64,000 nucleotides of DNA from Thalassospira lucentensis (GTDB lineage Bacteria; Pseudomonadota; Alphaproteobacteria; Rhodospirillales; Thalassospiraceae): assembly GCF_011806425.1 (NCBI RefSeq), contig NZ_JAATOV010000001.1, positions 868,001 to 932,000 of the forward strand, in the 5' to 3' direction. Position 1 is the stretch's first letter. Every line of letters starts with the position of its first letter. Below, one piece after another: positions 54,915 through 63,790 of the stretch. The position numbers were made by a program, and so were the translations under genes. Below the pieces are notes generated by a model. That model saw only the letters and a list, made by a program, of their open reading frames with translations, had not been told where the DNA came from and did no database searches.

Positions 54915-55955
54915 TTAAAAATCCTCCCCCTCCCGGAAAGCGGCAAGATCATCAATGCGCCGATAGGGCAAAAGTGTTTGCAGGTTTTCGGCGGGCACGC
55001 CAGCCATCAGATCATGCAGATGGCTTGCTAATACCTCGCCCACGCGGCGTTGGGGCTGGTAATAATAGGCCAGTTTTTGTTTTGACAGCATGCGGAACGG
55101 CATACCGCCAAAGCCAACCACCCCGATCCCGTCGCGGATGGTATCCATGTTCAATTCCATCAGGGCTTCGAGTGCGCCGATCATGGTCATTTGGCTGGCG
55201 CATACCACGGCGGTGGCGTCGCGCTGATCGCGAAACAGTTTGGTGGCGGCATCACGTGCGGCACGGACCGAAACATCCGAATGCATCGAGATCAGACTTT
55301 CGGGATCAAGCCCGGCTTCGATCATGGCGCGCCGCGCGCCTTGTTTGCGATAGCCAAAAAAGGTCAGGTTTTCAGGCGGATCGATCATGCCAATTTTGCG
55401 ATGGCCATCGGCAATCAGGCGTTTGATTGCGTCATAAGCGGCCTGCTCGTCATCGTGATCGACAAAGGCATGCGGGGTTAAAAGTTCGGTTCGGCCAAAG
55501 CTGACAAATGGAAAATCATGTTGCAGGCAGTATTTCGCACGGCTGTCTTGGGCGGTGGTGCGCGAAAACACCACTGCATCGGCCATGCGTTGGGTATGAA
55601 CGCGTTTAACCGGCTCAAGCGGGTCTTTGTTGCTGGTTTGGGCCAGCACGACCAATGAATAACGGTCTGCTTCCAGCCCCTGCGCCAGGCTTTCAACTTG
55701 GGCCAAAAACCCCGGATCCCCGTAATCGCCGACTTCGGGGGAATAAAGGATTGAACAGACCTGCATGGTTTTGCCGGTACGCAGCATGACGCCGCGCGCA
55801 TCGGGCTGATAGCCGATTTGCTCGGCGGCTGCCTTGACCTTGGCAACCGTGCCCGGTTTGACTTCTGGCCCGTCTTTCAGTGCACGCGAAACCGTCGTGA
55901 CCGAAAGGCCAAGATGTTCGGCAATGGTGCGAAGGTTCGGGCGCGAGGCGGGCAT
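54915..55955 (-). CDS. LacI family transcriptional regulator of the sugar locus
   Basis: The 346-residue regulator has an HTH at about residues 8-30 (LRTIAEHLGLSVTTVSRALK), the hinge, and a periplasmic-binding-type effector domain. It lies 68 bases downstream of the GH1 beta-glucosidase gene, in the same direction. It is the best candidate to bind the two TCGTAACGTTTCGA-type operators between that enzyme and the ABC importer. The effector is probably glucose or a beta-glucoside. Confidence 0.92.
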   Translation of the reverse strand: MPASRPNLRTIAEHLGLSVTTVSRALKDGPEVKPGTVAKVKAAAEQIGYQPDARGVMLRTGKTMQVCSILYSPEVGDYGDPGFLAQVESLAQGLEADRYSLVVLAQTSNKDPLEPVKRVHTQRMADAVVFSRTTAQDSRAKYCLQHDFPFVSFGRTELLTPHAFVDHDDEQAAYDAIKRLIADGHRKIGMIDPPENLTFFGYRKQGARRAMIEAGLDPESLISMHSDVSVRAARDAATKLFRDQRDATAVVCASQMTMIGALEALMELNMDTIRDGIGVVGFGGMPFRMLSKQKLAYYYQPQRRVGEVLASHLHDLMAGVPAENLQTLLPYRRIDDLAAFREGEDF

Positions 55956-56023
55956 ATGCAGGTCCGTTCTTATGATCTTTGGGTGACGCGATCTTGGCCG
56001 ATAATCTAATCGCGCGGCATGGG

Positions 56024-57355
56024 TTAAGGCAATGCGTTGCTTTTGATCACGTTACGCATGAAATCATAGGATGCCTTTGGTGTGCGTTTTTGGGTGGTGT
56101 AATCGACATGAACCAGACCAAACCGCTTTTCATATCCATAAGCCCATTCGAAATTATCAAGCAACGACCACGGCATATAGCCCTGAACGTTGGCGCCTTC
56201 GTCGGTGGCGCGTAAAATTGCCGACAGATATTCATCGTAATAGGCAATGCGATCCTGATCGTTGATATTGCCGTTTTCATCAGGCAGATCGACAAAGGCA
56301 CCGCCATTTTCAGTGATGAAGACCGGCGGGTTGCCGTATTTGTCCTGCAAGATTTTCATGGTGCGGTAAAAACAATCGCCATCAATCGCCCAGCCCATTT
56401 CGGTCCGGCGGAAATATTTTGGCGGTTCGGCATGCTGAAATGGCCATGCTTTGCCATTGGCGGGTTCGATATAGCTTGGGAAATACTGGTTTAACCCTTG
56501 GAAATCGACCTTGGTTTTGATGGCCTGAAGGTCGCCATCCTGAATATGGGGCTCCATGCGGTCCATAATCAGGTCCGGGTAGCGACCATAATAAACCGGA
56601 TCAAGAAATGCGCCGTTCCATTTTGCTTCAAACAGATCGACCAAATGGGCGTCTTGTTCTTGGCGTCCAGGAAGGGTGTAACCCTTATGCATTGGTAAAA
56701 CGAACCCGACGGGGGCATCGGGGAAGTGGCTTTTGATTACTTCGGTGGCGCGGGCATGGCACATGTTTAAGTGATGCGCCACCCGCATGGCGGCACGGGG
56801 GTCGGTGATGCCCGGCGCGTGACGGCCTTCTTCGTGGCCGACCCAGGCGACGACGTTGGGTTCGTTAAAAGTAACCCACGATTTGACCCGATCACCAAGG
56901 CGCAGGGCCAGAATTTCAGTATAGTCGGCAAACCAATCAACGATATTGCGATTGGTCCAGCCGCCGCGATCCTGAAGTGCCTGGGGCAAATCCCAATGAT
57001 ATAGGCACAGCCACGGATCAAGTCCGCGTTCGAGCATGCCATCAATCAGGCGGTCATAAAATGCCAGTCCGGTTTCATTAATATGCCCGGTCCCTTCGGG
57101 CATCACGCGCGGCCACATCACCGAGAAACGATAATGTTTCGCGCCGAGTCCCTTGATCAGGTCAAGGTCCTCTTCCCAGCAGTTATAGTGATCGCAGGCC
57201 ACATTGCCGTTATCGCCGTTGGCGACCCGGCCGGGTGTGGCGCAATAGGTATCCCAGATGCTGGTGCCGCGACCATCGTTGGGCGAACCGCCTTCAATCT
57301 GATAGCTTGAGGTTGAAACACCCCAGCGAAATCCGTCGGGAAAAGGTCGTGTCAT
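56024..57355 (-). CDS. Glycoside hydrolase family 1 beta-glucosidase
   Basis: The 443-residue enzyme has no signal peptide, so it is cytoplasmic. The GH1 acid/base is Glu165 (TFNEPN) and the nucleophile is Glu349 (ITENGG). FRWGVSTSSYQIEGG is the usual start. It cleaves beta-glucosides such as cellobiose or aryl glucosides, with related beta-galactosidase activity possible. The gene faces away from an ABC sugar importer and precedes a LacI regulator, so import and cleavage are probably coregulated. Confidence 0.93.
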   Translation of the reverse strand: MTRPFPDGFRWGVSTSSYQIEGGSPNDGRGTSIWDTYCATPGRVANGDNGNVACDHYNCWEEDLDLIKGLGAKHYRFSVMWPRVMPEGTGHINETGLAFYDRLIDGMLERGLDPWLCLYHWDLPQALQDRGGWTNRNIVDWFADYTEILALRLGDRVKSWVTFNEPNVVAWVGHEEGRHAPGITDPRAAMRVAHHLNMCHARATEVIKSHFPDAPVGFVLPMHKGYTLPGRQEQDAHLVDLFEAKWNGAFLDPVYYGRYPDLIMDRMEPHIQDGDLQAIKTKVDFQGLNQYFPSYIEPANGKAWPFQHAEPPKYFRRTEMGWAIDGDCFYRTMKILQDKYGNPPVFITENGGAFVDLPDENGNINDQDRIAYYDEYLSAILRATDEGANVQGYMPWSLLDNFEWAYGYEKRFGLVHVDYTTQKRTPKASYDFMRNVIKSNALP

Positions 57356-57405
57356 TGTTGTTTCCTTGCCCTGCCAATAGATCGCGTTCGTTGACGGATC
57401 TAAAA

Positions 57406-57419
57406 TCGTAACGTTTCGA
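57406..57419. promoter_or_regulatory. LacI-type operator 1
   Basis: TCGTAACGTTTCGA, with the AACGTT core typical of LacI family sites, lies 51 bases before the beta-glucosidase start. It is the reverse complement of operator 2 at 57515-57528. Confidence 0.7.
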
Positions 57420-57480
57420 AAAAATCGGCAAAAAAATAATGCCGCATCGGTTTTGCCTTATTATGGGCGGGTTATGTTGA

Positions 57481-57509
57481 TTGACAAGAGCGAATAAACG
57501 GATTATCAA
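57481..57509 (+). promoter_or_regulatory. Sigma-70 promoter of the ABC importer operon
   Basis: TTGACA (57481-57486) and TATCAA (57504-57509) are separated by exactly 17 bases. The predicted transcription start falls at about 57516, inside operator 2, so a bound regulator would block transcription. Confidence 0.75.
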
Positions 57510-57514
57510 AAAAA

Positions 57515-57528
57515 TCGAAACGTTACGA
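57515..57528. promoter_or_regulatory. LacI-type operator 2
   Basis: TCGAAACGTTACGA lies directly after the -10 hexamer of the importer promoter. It is the exact reverse complement of operator 1. Confidence 0.72.
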
Positions 57529-57586
57529 ATTTTCGACCATTCAAAGAAGTCGGGCGCGAACGTATCCATTAGGGAGGACATCCGTT

Positions 57587-58831
57587 ATGAAGGAATTTTC
57601 CAAGGTCGCGATGGTTGCGGCATTTCTAAGCACAGCTGTATCTGCCGGTGCGCTTCACGCCCAAACTGCCGAAGTTTTGCATTGGTGGACATCGGGTGGC
57701 GAACAGGCCGCACTTGGCGAAGTGCGCAAGGCATTTGAGGCCCAAGGTGGCACATGGGTCGATACCCCGATTGCCGGGGGCGGAAATGCCCGTGCAGCAG
57801 CCGTAAACCGGATGCTTGGCGGCGATCCAGCAGCGGTCTTTCAGTTTTCCATTGGTCAACAGCTTCGTGAATTGGCTGATCAGGGCCTGCTGGCCAATGT
57901 TGATCAAATTGCCACCGAAGAACACTGGGATGACAAACTGCCGCCTTTGATTGTCAAAGCAGCGAAATATGACGGCGAATATATCGCCGCCCCGATCAAC
58001 ATCCACGGCGAAAACTGGATGTTCTATAACAAAGAAGCCTTTGAAAAAGCCGGGGTCGACGTCCCGAAAACTTGGCCAGAATTTATGACTGCGGCCAAAA
58101 AGCTTCAAGATGCCGGGATCATCCCGATTGGCCTTGGCGGGCAGCCGTGGCAGGAACGCATCATGTTTAACAGTGTTCTGTTGGGCGTTGGTGGGCGTGA
58201 TTTTTATGCCAAGCTTTACAGCACCCTTGATGATGACCTTTTGGCATCAGACACCATGCGTGAGGTGTTTGAAACCTTTGCCAAGTTAAAGCCGTTTGTG
58301 GATGAATCAAGCCCGGGCCGTAATTGGAACGAGGCCACCAATATGGTGATCAAGGGCGATGCCGCCGTTCAGTTTATGGGCGACTGGGCCAAGGGCGAAA
58401 TCATTGCAGCCGGGGTTGAGCCGGGAACGACGGTTGGCTGTTCCTTGGCCCCGGCGAAAGACACCGCCTATATCATGACCGTGGATGCATTTGCCTTTTC
58501 CGCCATGGATGGACAAGACCCCACCCCGGCCCAGGCCAAGATGGCACATGTGATGCTTGAGCCGGATGTGCAGATCGCCTTTAACAAGAAAAAGGGATCT
58601 ATCCCGGCCCGGTTGGATGTGCCGTCCGACAGCTTTGATGCTTGTGCGCAATTGGCGATCAAAACCCTTCAGGATGAAAAAACGCACCTTGTCAGTACCG
58701 GTCTTTTTGGGGTGCCAAGTGCGGTTTCCGGGGCGATCGATGACAGTATTTCCAATTTTTGGAACAGCGCTGACATGAGTGCCGCCGAAGGTCAGGAACA
58801 ATTCCGTCAGGCGATTTCTTACGCCAAATAG
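57587..58831 (+). CDS. Sugar ABC transporter substrate-binding protein
   Basis: The 414-residue precursor has a signal peptide (about residues 1-23, ending LHAQ). The type-1 solute-binding fold starts with AEVLHWWTSGGEQAALGEV and TPIAGGGNARAAAVNRML, patterns seen in glucose/mannose-binding proteins of the GtsA type. The late IPARLDVP segment also fits. It delivers a glucose-like sugar or glucoside to the two permeases encoded next. AGGGAGG lies upstream of the ATG. It is the first gene of a four-gene operon under operator 2. Confidence 0.93.
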   Translation: MKEFSKVAMVAAFLSTAVSAGALHAQTAEVLHWWTSGGEQAALGEVRKAFEAQGGTWVDTPIAGGGNARAAAVNRMLGGDPAAVFQFSIGQQLRELADQGLLANVDQIATEEHWDDKLPPLIVKAAKYDGEYIAAPINIHGENWMFYNKEAFEKAGVDVPKTWPEFMTAAKKLQDAGIIPIGLGGQPWQERIMFNSVLLGVGGRDFYAKLYSTLDDDLLASDTMREVFETFAKLKPFVDESSPGRNWNEATNMVIKGDAAVQFMGDWAKGEIIAAGVEPGTTVGCSLAPAKDTAYIMTVDAFAFSAMDGQDPTPAQAKMAHVMLEPDVQIAFNKKKGSIPARLDVPSDSFDACAQLAIKTLQDEKTHLVSTGLFGVPSAVSGAIDDSISNFWNSADMSAAEGQEQFRQAISYAK

Positions 58832-58866
58832 GTAGGTGTTTGGTTCACAAGACTCTGTAATGATGT

Positions 58867-58897
58867 GCGCTGCTGCTATTTTTAGTTGCAGCAGCGC
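58867..58897 (+). promoter_or_regulatory. Intercistronic stem-loop after the binding-protein gene
   Basis: GCGCTGCTGC and GCAGCAGCGC form a perfect 10-bp stem with an 11-base AT-rich loop. In ABC operons such hairpins often protect the binding-protein mRNA and lower permease expression. There is no T run. Confidence 0.6.
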
Positions 58898-58921
58898 CGT
58901 TACAAAGAAGCGAGAATATTC

Positions 58922-59851
58922 ATGGCCGAACAGGCACAGAGGGCGTTGACGTCCTCGCACAGTGGCAGGCGACGCTGGCGTCCACAATGGACGGCCAGAA
59001 TGGCGCTGATCCCTGCCATGACGATTACGATTGTCTGTTTTTACGGCTTTATCATCTGGACCTTTGTGATTTCACTCACCCGGTCGCGGTTATTGCCGGT
59101 TTATAAATTTACCGGTTTTGATCAGTATTTCCGCCTGTTTGCCAACGAACGTTGGTGGACAGCGATGCAGAATTTGGCGATTCATGGCGTGCTGTTTATC
59201 GGTGGCTGCATGCTGTTTGGCTATTTTCTGGCGATACTTGTCGATCGCGGGATCAAGGCAGAAGGCCTGTTTCGCACCGTTTTTATGTTGCCGCTGTCGA
59301 TGTCGTTCATCGTTACGGGCGTGATTTGGCAATGGGTGATGAATCCCGGCTTGGGCCTGCAAGAAGCCGTGCGCGATTTGGGATGGACCAGTTTTGAATT
59401 TAACTGGATCGTCCGACCGGATCGATCAATCTATACCTTGGCGATTGCGGGCATTTGGCAACAAGTCGGCCTGTGTATGGCGCTGTTTTTAGCCGGGCTT
59501 CGCAATATTGATCCGAATATTTGGAAAGCAACCCGTGTTGATGGCATTCCGGTCTGGCGGGTCTATTTGCATGTCATTACCCCGATGTTGCGCACGGTGT
59601 TCTTTACGGTGTTCATCCTGATGAGTGCCATTGTCATGAAGGCATTCGACCTTGTCGTGGCATTGACCGGTGGTGGTCCGGGATTTTCATCTGATTTGCC
59701 AGCCCGGTTTGTGGTGGATCATATCCTGAACCGTCAGGAACTTGGCCTTGGTGCGGCGGGCGCATTTGTTTTGTTGTGCACCGTGATCGCGGTTATTTCG
59801 CCCTATATCCATTTTGAACTGCGCAAAGAGCGCGGCGGGCGGGGGCATTAA
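58922..59851 (+). CDS. Sugar ABC transporter permease (MalF/GtsB-like)
   Basis: The protein has 309 residues from the ATG at 58922. About six membrane helices are seen, with the binding-protein-dependent transport motif around WKATRVDGIPVWRVYLHVITPMLR (the EAA-like loop that contacts the ATPase). The N-terminus (ALIPAMTITIVCFYGFIIW) is the first helix. It forms a heterodimer channel with the next gene product. Confidence 0.92.
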   Translation: MAEQAQRALTSSHSGRRRWRPQWTARMALIPAMTITIVCFYGFIIWTFVISLTRSRLLPVYKFTGFDQYFRLFANERWWTAMQNLAIHGVLFIGGCMLFGYFLAILVDRGIKAEGLFRTVFMLPLSMSFIVTGVIWQWVMNPGLGLQEAVRDLGWTSFEFNWIVRPDRSIYTLAIAGIWQQVGLCMALFLAGLRNIDPNIWKATRVDGIPVWRVYLHVITPMLRTVFFTVFILMSAIVMKAFDLVVALTGGGPGFSSDLPARFVVDHILNRQELGLGAAGAFVLLCTVIAVISPYIHFELRKERGGRGH

Positions 59852-59853
59852 CC

Positions 59854-60708
59854 ATGCGATATAACCGTCTTGCCCTTTATGGATTATTGGCCCTTGCAGC
59901 GTTAATGGTCTTAGCACCGGTTTTCATCATGGTTTCAACCTCGCTTAAATCCATGGATGAAATTCGCGATGGCAGCATTTTCACCTTGCCCGCCGATCCC
60001 AGCTTTGCCGCGTGGGGAACGGCATGGTTTGGGGATTGTGCCCAATCATTGGGGACAAAATGCGGTGGTCTTTCATCGTCGTTTTTAACCTCGGTCAAGA
60101 TTGTCATCCCTGCCCTTGTTTTGTCAGTCGGGCTTGGCGCGATAACCGGCTATGCGTTGGCCGTCTGGAAGATGAAGGGGGCCAATTTGATGTTTGCTGC
60201 CCTTTTGGTCGGCATGTTCATCCCCCCGCAGGTGACGCTTTATCCATTGATCATCATGATTCGGGAATTGGGATTGTTTGGCTCAATCCCGGGGTTGATT
60301 TTGGTGCATCTGATTTGGGGTGTTGCCTTTACCACCATGATGTTTCGCAACTTCTTCAAAACCGTTCCGCAGGATTTGCTGAAAGCAGCCCGGATTGACG
60401 GGGCGGGTTTTTGGCGGTTGTTCTGGCATGTGATGCTGCCGTTGTCTTTGCCGATCCTTGGCGTCGCGATGATTTTGCAATTTACCTACATCTGGAATGA
60501 CTTCTTGCTTGGCCTGACCTTTGGCGGGCGATCCGGCCAACCGATGACGGTGGCGCTTAACAACCTTGTCGGATCGCAGTTTGGCGAAAAACAATACAAT
60601 GTCGATATGGCTGCAACCATGCTGACCGCGCTTCCGACTTTGGTGGTTTATCTTTTGTCGGGGCGTTTGTTTGTGCGCGGTATTGCTGCGGGTGCAGTGA
60701 AGGGATGA
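59854..60708 (+). CDS. Sugar ABC transporter permease (MalG/GtsC-like)
   Basis: The 284-residue protein has six helices and the EAA-like loop KAARIDGAGFWRLFWHVMLPLS. It starts 2 bases after the first permease stop. A hydrophilic loop with two cysteines (FGDCAQSLGTKCGG, about residues 59-73) is an insertion seen in glucose-type permeases. It pairs with the MalF-like permease, and its stop overlaps the ATPase start. Confidence 0.93.
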   Translation: MRYNRLALYGLLALAALMVLAPVFIMVSTSLKSMDEIRDGSIFTLPADPSFAAWGTAWFGDCAQSLGTKCGGLSSSFLTSVKIVIPALVLSVGLGAITGYALAVWKMKGANLMFAALLVGMFIPPQVTLYPLIIMIRELGLFGSIPGLILVHLIWGVAFTTMMFRNFFKTVPQDLLKAARIDGAGFWRLFWHVMLPLSLPILGVAMILQFTYIWNDFLLGLTFGGRSGQPMTVALNNLVGSQFGEKQYNVDMAATMLTALPTLVVYLLSGRLFVRGIAAGAVKG

Positions 60709-61793
60709 TGGGAATGAACGGCGTTGAACTTCGCAACGTAACCAAGGCCTATTCCGGGCTTACGGTGATGAGCGACATCAATTTGGAAATCGGCGATGGC
60801 GAGTTTTTGGTTCTGTTGGGGCCATCGGGCTGTGGCAAATCGACATTGCTAAATATGATTGCCGGGTTAGAGCCGACCACAGGTGGGTCCATCCACATCA
60901 AAGGCCGTGATGTTACCGCCCTTGAACCCGATGAGCGCGACATCGCGATGGTGTTTCAGTCCTATGCGCTGTATCCGACCATGTCGGTGCGCAAAAATAT
61001 TGGCTTTGGCCTTAAAATGCGGGGCGTGCCAAAGGATCAGATTGATAAAAAGGTCGCGGAAATTGGCGATCTTTTACAAATCTCGCCGCTTTTGGATCGT
61101 AAGCCATCGCAGCTTTCGGGGGGGCAACAACAGCGCGTTGCCATTGGCCGCGCACTTGTGCGCGAACCGTCGGTTTTTCTGTTTGATGAGCCGTTATCCA
61201 ACCTTGATGCCAAGTTGCGCGCTGATATGCGGATTGAGCTTAAGCGCCTGCATGAACGGCTTGGCCGCACGATTGTCTATGTGACCCACGATCAAATCGA
61301 AGCCATGACCTTGGCAACGCGGGTTGTGGTCCTTGATAAGGGCAGCATTCAGCAAGTCGATACGCCCGAAAATGTTTATCGCCGTCCGGCAAACCGGTTC
61401 GTTGCAAGTTTTGTCGGTGCGCCGACGATGAACTTTATTGATGGGCGGATTATGCAAGACGGCACCGATATCTTTTTTGACAGCGGATCAGGTGGATTGC
61501 CGTTGGTCGGATTGCCAGAACAAGTCCGGTCACTGATCGGGCGCCCCGTAACGTTGGGCGCGCGGCCCGAACATATTTTATTTGATGATGGCGGTGCGGC
61601 AGCCCGGATTATTTTGGCCGAGCCAACCGGCCCGGACCAGTATGTGCGTTTGGCGGTTGCGGGATCGGAAATTACCGCCCGCTGTGGCCCGGAACAGTCT
61701 TTTAAGGCCGGGACGGATGCGCGGATTATGCTCGATGGGGCGCGCATATCCCTGTTTAACCAACAAACCGGTCAGGCGATGACGGCCGATTGA
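60705..61793 (+). CDS. Sugar ABC transporter ATP-binding protein (UgpC/MalK-like)
   Basis: The 362-residue ATPase has Walker A GPSGCGKST (39-47), the Q loop VFQSYALYP, the signature LSGGQQQR (137-144), Walker B VFLFDEPLSNLDAK, and a C-terminal TOBE domain that regulates activity. The ATG overlaps the permease TGA by 4 bases. It powers the importer. MalK-type ATPases can be shared by several transporters. Confidence 0.94.
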   Translation: MMGMNGVELRNVTKAYSGLTVMSDINLEIGDGEFLVLLGPSGCGKSTLLNMIAGLEPTTGGSIHIKGRDVTALEPDERDIAMVFQSYALYPTMSVRKNIGFGLKMRGVPKDQIDKKVAEIGDLLQISPLLDRKPSQLSGGQQQRVAIGRALVREPSVFLFDEPLSNLDAKLRADMRIELKRLHERLGRTIVYVTHDQIEAMTLATRVVVLDKGSIQQVDTPENVYRRPANRFVASFVGAPTMNFIDGRIMQDGTDIFFDSGSGGLPLVGLPEQVRSLIGRPVTLGARPEHILFDDGGAAARIILAEPTGPDQYVRLAVAGSEITARCGPEQSFKAGTDARIMLDGARISLFNQQTGQAMTAD

Positions 61794-61862
61794 TTTTGGC
61801 GAATCGATCCCCGATCAATCAGTGACGAAGACTGAGCCAAAAGCAGATCAGGACATTTGGAT

Positions 61863-61902
61863 GACGAAGCCGCTGAGGTGAAAGCGGCTTCGTCTTTTTT
61901 TT
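61863..61902 (+). terminator. Terminator of the ABC importer operon
   Basis: GACGAAGCCGCT pairs with AGCGGCTTCGTC over 12 perfect bp, followed by eight T bases that overlap the end of the convergent dipeptidase gene. Confidence 0.9.
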
Positions 61903-62473
61903 AGGCGGGTTTTGATGTCGCCATCATCGGTTTGGCCAGGGCACTGTCGGACATGACAGGATATTTTGCCGCGGCATTGGGCAATTGGTAATGCCACCAT
62001 TCGTGATCGTAATATTCAAACCCGGCGCTGACCATAATGCCCAGCAGCAGAAAACGGTTGGCTTCTGCGGTTTTGGAAATCAAATCTGACCCGTGATAGG
62101 ATCGGTCATGCATTTCATCAAACCCTGCCCCCATATCCAGTTCCTTGCCGTTTTGATCAATCAGGGTTAGATCAATGGCCACACCACGACCATGTGGCGA
62201 TCCGAAATCCGGGTTGGCGACGAAATCGGGATTGGGTGAATGGTTCCACAGGGCGCGTTGGGCTTCTTGTGGGCGGAACGCATCGAGAATGCGTAAGGTC
62301 ACCCCCTGACGCCGTGCCATGGCCGATGCCTTTTTCAGGCATTTGGCCGCATCCGCATGAAGATAGCACGCAGGTCGCGCGTAAATTGGTGCCCCGGTGA
62401 AATTGCGATCCGTGGCATAGACGATATCAATTTCGACATCATATTCTTGTGGCGTAATTTCGACCAGCGCCAT
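61901..62473 (-). CDS. ddpX: D-alanyl-D-alanine dipeptidase (VanX/DdpX family)
   Basis: The protein has 190 residues from the ATG at 62473. It is a zinc D,D-dipeptidase with metal ligands in SPHGRGVAIDL (His and Asp) and EWWHYQL (His, with the catalytic Glu nearby), plus RILDAFRPQEAQRALW at the substrate arginine. It cleaves D-Ala-D-Ala, from wall turnover or as a nutrient. No vancomycin-resistance genes adjoin it, so a recycling role is more likely. There is no signal peptide, so it is cytoplasmic. Confidence 0.9.
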   Translation of the reverse strand: MALVEITPQEYDVEIDIVYATDRNFTGAPIYARPACYLHADAAKCLKKASAMARRQGVTLRILDAFRPQEAQRALWNHSPNPDFVANPDFGSPHGRGVAIDLTLIDQNGKELDMGAGFDEMHDRSYHGSDLISKTAEANRFLLLGIMVSAGFEYYDHEWWHYQLPNAAAKYPVMSDSALAKPMMATSKPA

Positions 62474-62492
62474 CGCCGGAGGCCCCCTGTTC

Positions 62493-63293
62493 TTGTCGTT
62501 CACCGATTACATAAAAAAGATGCTGACTGGTCAGTCGCGTTCATCAGATAGCGCAGATCAAAGCGCATCGCAAACCACATCGCAGCTCAAAGAAAAAACC
62601 AGCCCGACGCTGTTGGCGATTGATACCGCCTCAACATCGCTGTCGACTGCTGTTTTGATCAATGGTGAGGTCAAAGGCGAACTTTTTGAGAATATGGAAC
62701 GCGGACAGGCCGAGCACCTGATGGGCTTTATCGCCAAAAGCCTTGAAGAAGCCGGTATTGAGTTTGACGCGGTGGATGGTATTGCCGTCACCGTTGGCCC
62801 CGGTGCGTTTACCGGGATGCGCATTGGTCTTGCGACCGCACGTGCGCTTGGCCTGACGCGGAAAATCCCGGTGGTCGGTGTCAGTTCGCTTGAAGCGGTG
62901 GCGTATGGGGTGTCAGAGCGCGACCAACAAGGACGCAATATTTTGGTCGCCCTTGATAGCAAACGAAACGAGATTTTTGCCCAAGCGTTTGATGGCAAAA
63001 AAAGGCCGTTAAGCGCGCCGGAATGTCTTGCTCCGCGCCAAGCCCTGATGATGGCGCCCCCCGGTGATACGCTGTTGGCTGGTGATGCGACCCCGCGTTT
63101 ATTGACCGCAGCGGCCCATGCGCCAGATGCCTTTTACGATTGTACCGCACATAGTTTACCCCGGGCGGGCAATGTTGCGCTTATTGCGGCGTCGCGTTGG
63201 GAAAGTGGTGATAACCTGGCCCCGGTTCCGATGTATTTGCGTGCCCCGGATGCACGCCGCATCGAAGATCAGGGACCCCAGAAAAAGAAATGA
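62493..63293 (+). CDS. tsaB: tRNA threonylcarbamoyladenosine synthesis protein TsaB
   Basis: TsaB partners TsaD and TsaE to make t6A at tRNA position 37. The 266-residue protein has the ASKHA-fold start LLAIDTASTSLSTAVL only from about residue 40. The first 37 residues form a charged, Ser/Gln-rich extension not usual in the family. The start is a TTG at 62493 with GGAGG 10 bases upstream; an ATG at 62520 would cut nine residues. VGPGAFTGMRIGLATARAL is conserved. rimI overlaps its stop by 4 bases. Confidence 0.9.
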   Translation: MSFTDYIKKMLTGQSRSSDSADQSASQTTSQLKEKTSPTLLAIDTASTSLSTAVLINGEVKGELFENMERGQAEHLMGFIAKSLEEAGIEFDAVDGIAVTVGPGAFTGMRIGLATARALGLTRKIPVVGVSSLEAVAYGVSERDQQGRNILVALDSKRNEIFAQAFDGKKRPLSAPECLAPRQALMMAPPGDTLLAGDATPRLLTAAAHAPDAFYDCTAHSLPRAGNVALIAASRWESGDNLAPVPMYLRAPDARRIEDQGPQKKK

Positions 63294-63790
63294 CCGGTTC
63301 ATCGTCGGGTAACATCGAACTGGTGCCTTTGACCGCAGCGTTTGTGCCGGTTGCGGCGGCGTTGCATGTTCAGGGGTTTGAAGATTGCTGGGATGAAGAC
63401 GCACTGTTGCGGTTGCTAGATGTACCGGGAACATTCGGATTGTTGGCGTTCCAGCCCGGCGACAGTGCCCAAAATGGTGCGGATATTCCGCTTGGATTCG
63501 TGCTGATACAGTCGGTTGTCGACGAGGCAGAAATTATCACAATCGTTGTCGCATCGGCCGCACGGCGTATGGGGGTTGCAAAAACGTTGATAGCCGGTGT
63601 CGAGCAGCGCCTTTGTGCCAACGGTGTTGTGCGTATGTTGCTTGAGGTCGCCGTGGATAATGATCCGGCGTTAAACCTGTATCAGGGGTGCGGGTTTGAA
63701 AAAGTTGGCCGGCGCAAGGGGTATTATGATCGGCATGATGGGCGCAAGGTCGATGCGCTGGTGCTTGAGCGTGTTTTTGCGCAAAGTTGA
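63290..63790 (+). CDS. rimI: Ribosomal protein S18 alanine N-acetyltransferase RimI
   Basis: RimI acetylates the N-terminal alanine of ribosomal protein S18. The 166-residue GNAT protein has the acetyl-CoA site VASAARRMGVAKTLI (R-R-M-G-V-A) and the late NPALNLYQGCGFEKVGRRKGYY. It overlaps tsaB by 4 bases (ATGA), the usual order. Other GNAT substrates are possible but less likely in this context. Confidence 0.92.
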   Translation: MTGSSSGNIELVPLTAAFVPVAAALHVQGFEDCWDEDALLRLLDVPGTFGLLAFQPGDSAQNGADIPLGFVLIQSVVDEAEIITIVVASAARRMGVAKTLIAGVEQRLCANGVVRMLLEVAVDNDPALNLYQGCGFEKVGRRKGYYDRHDGRKVDALVLERVFAQS

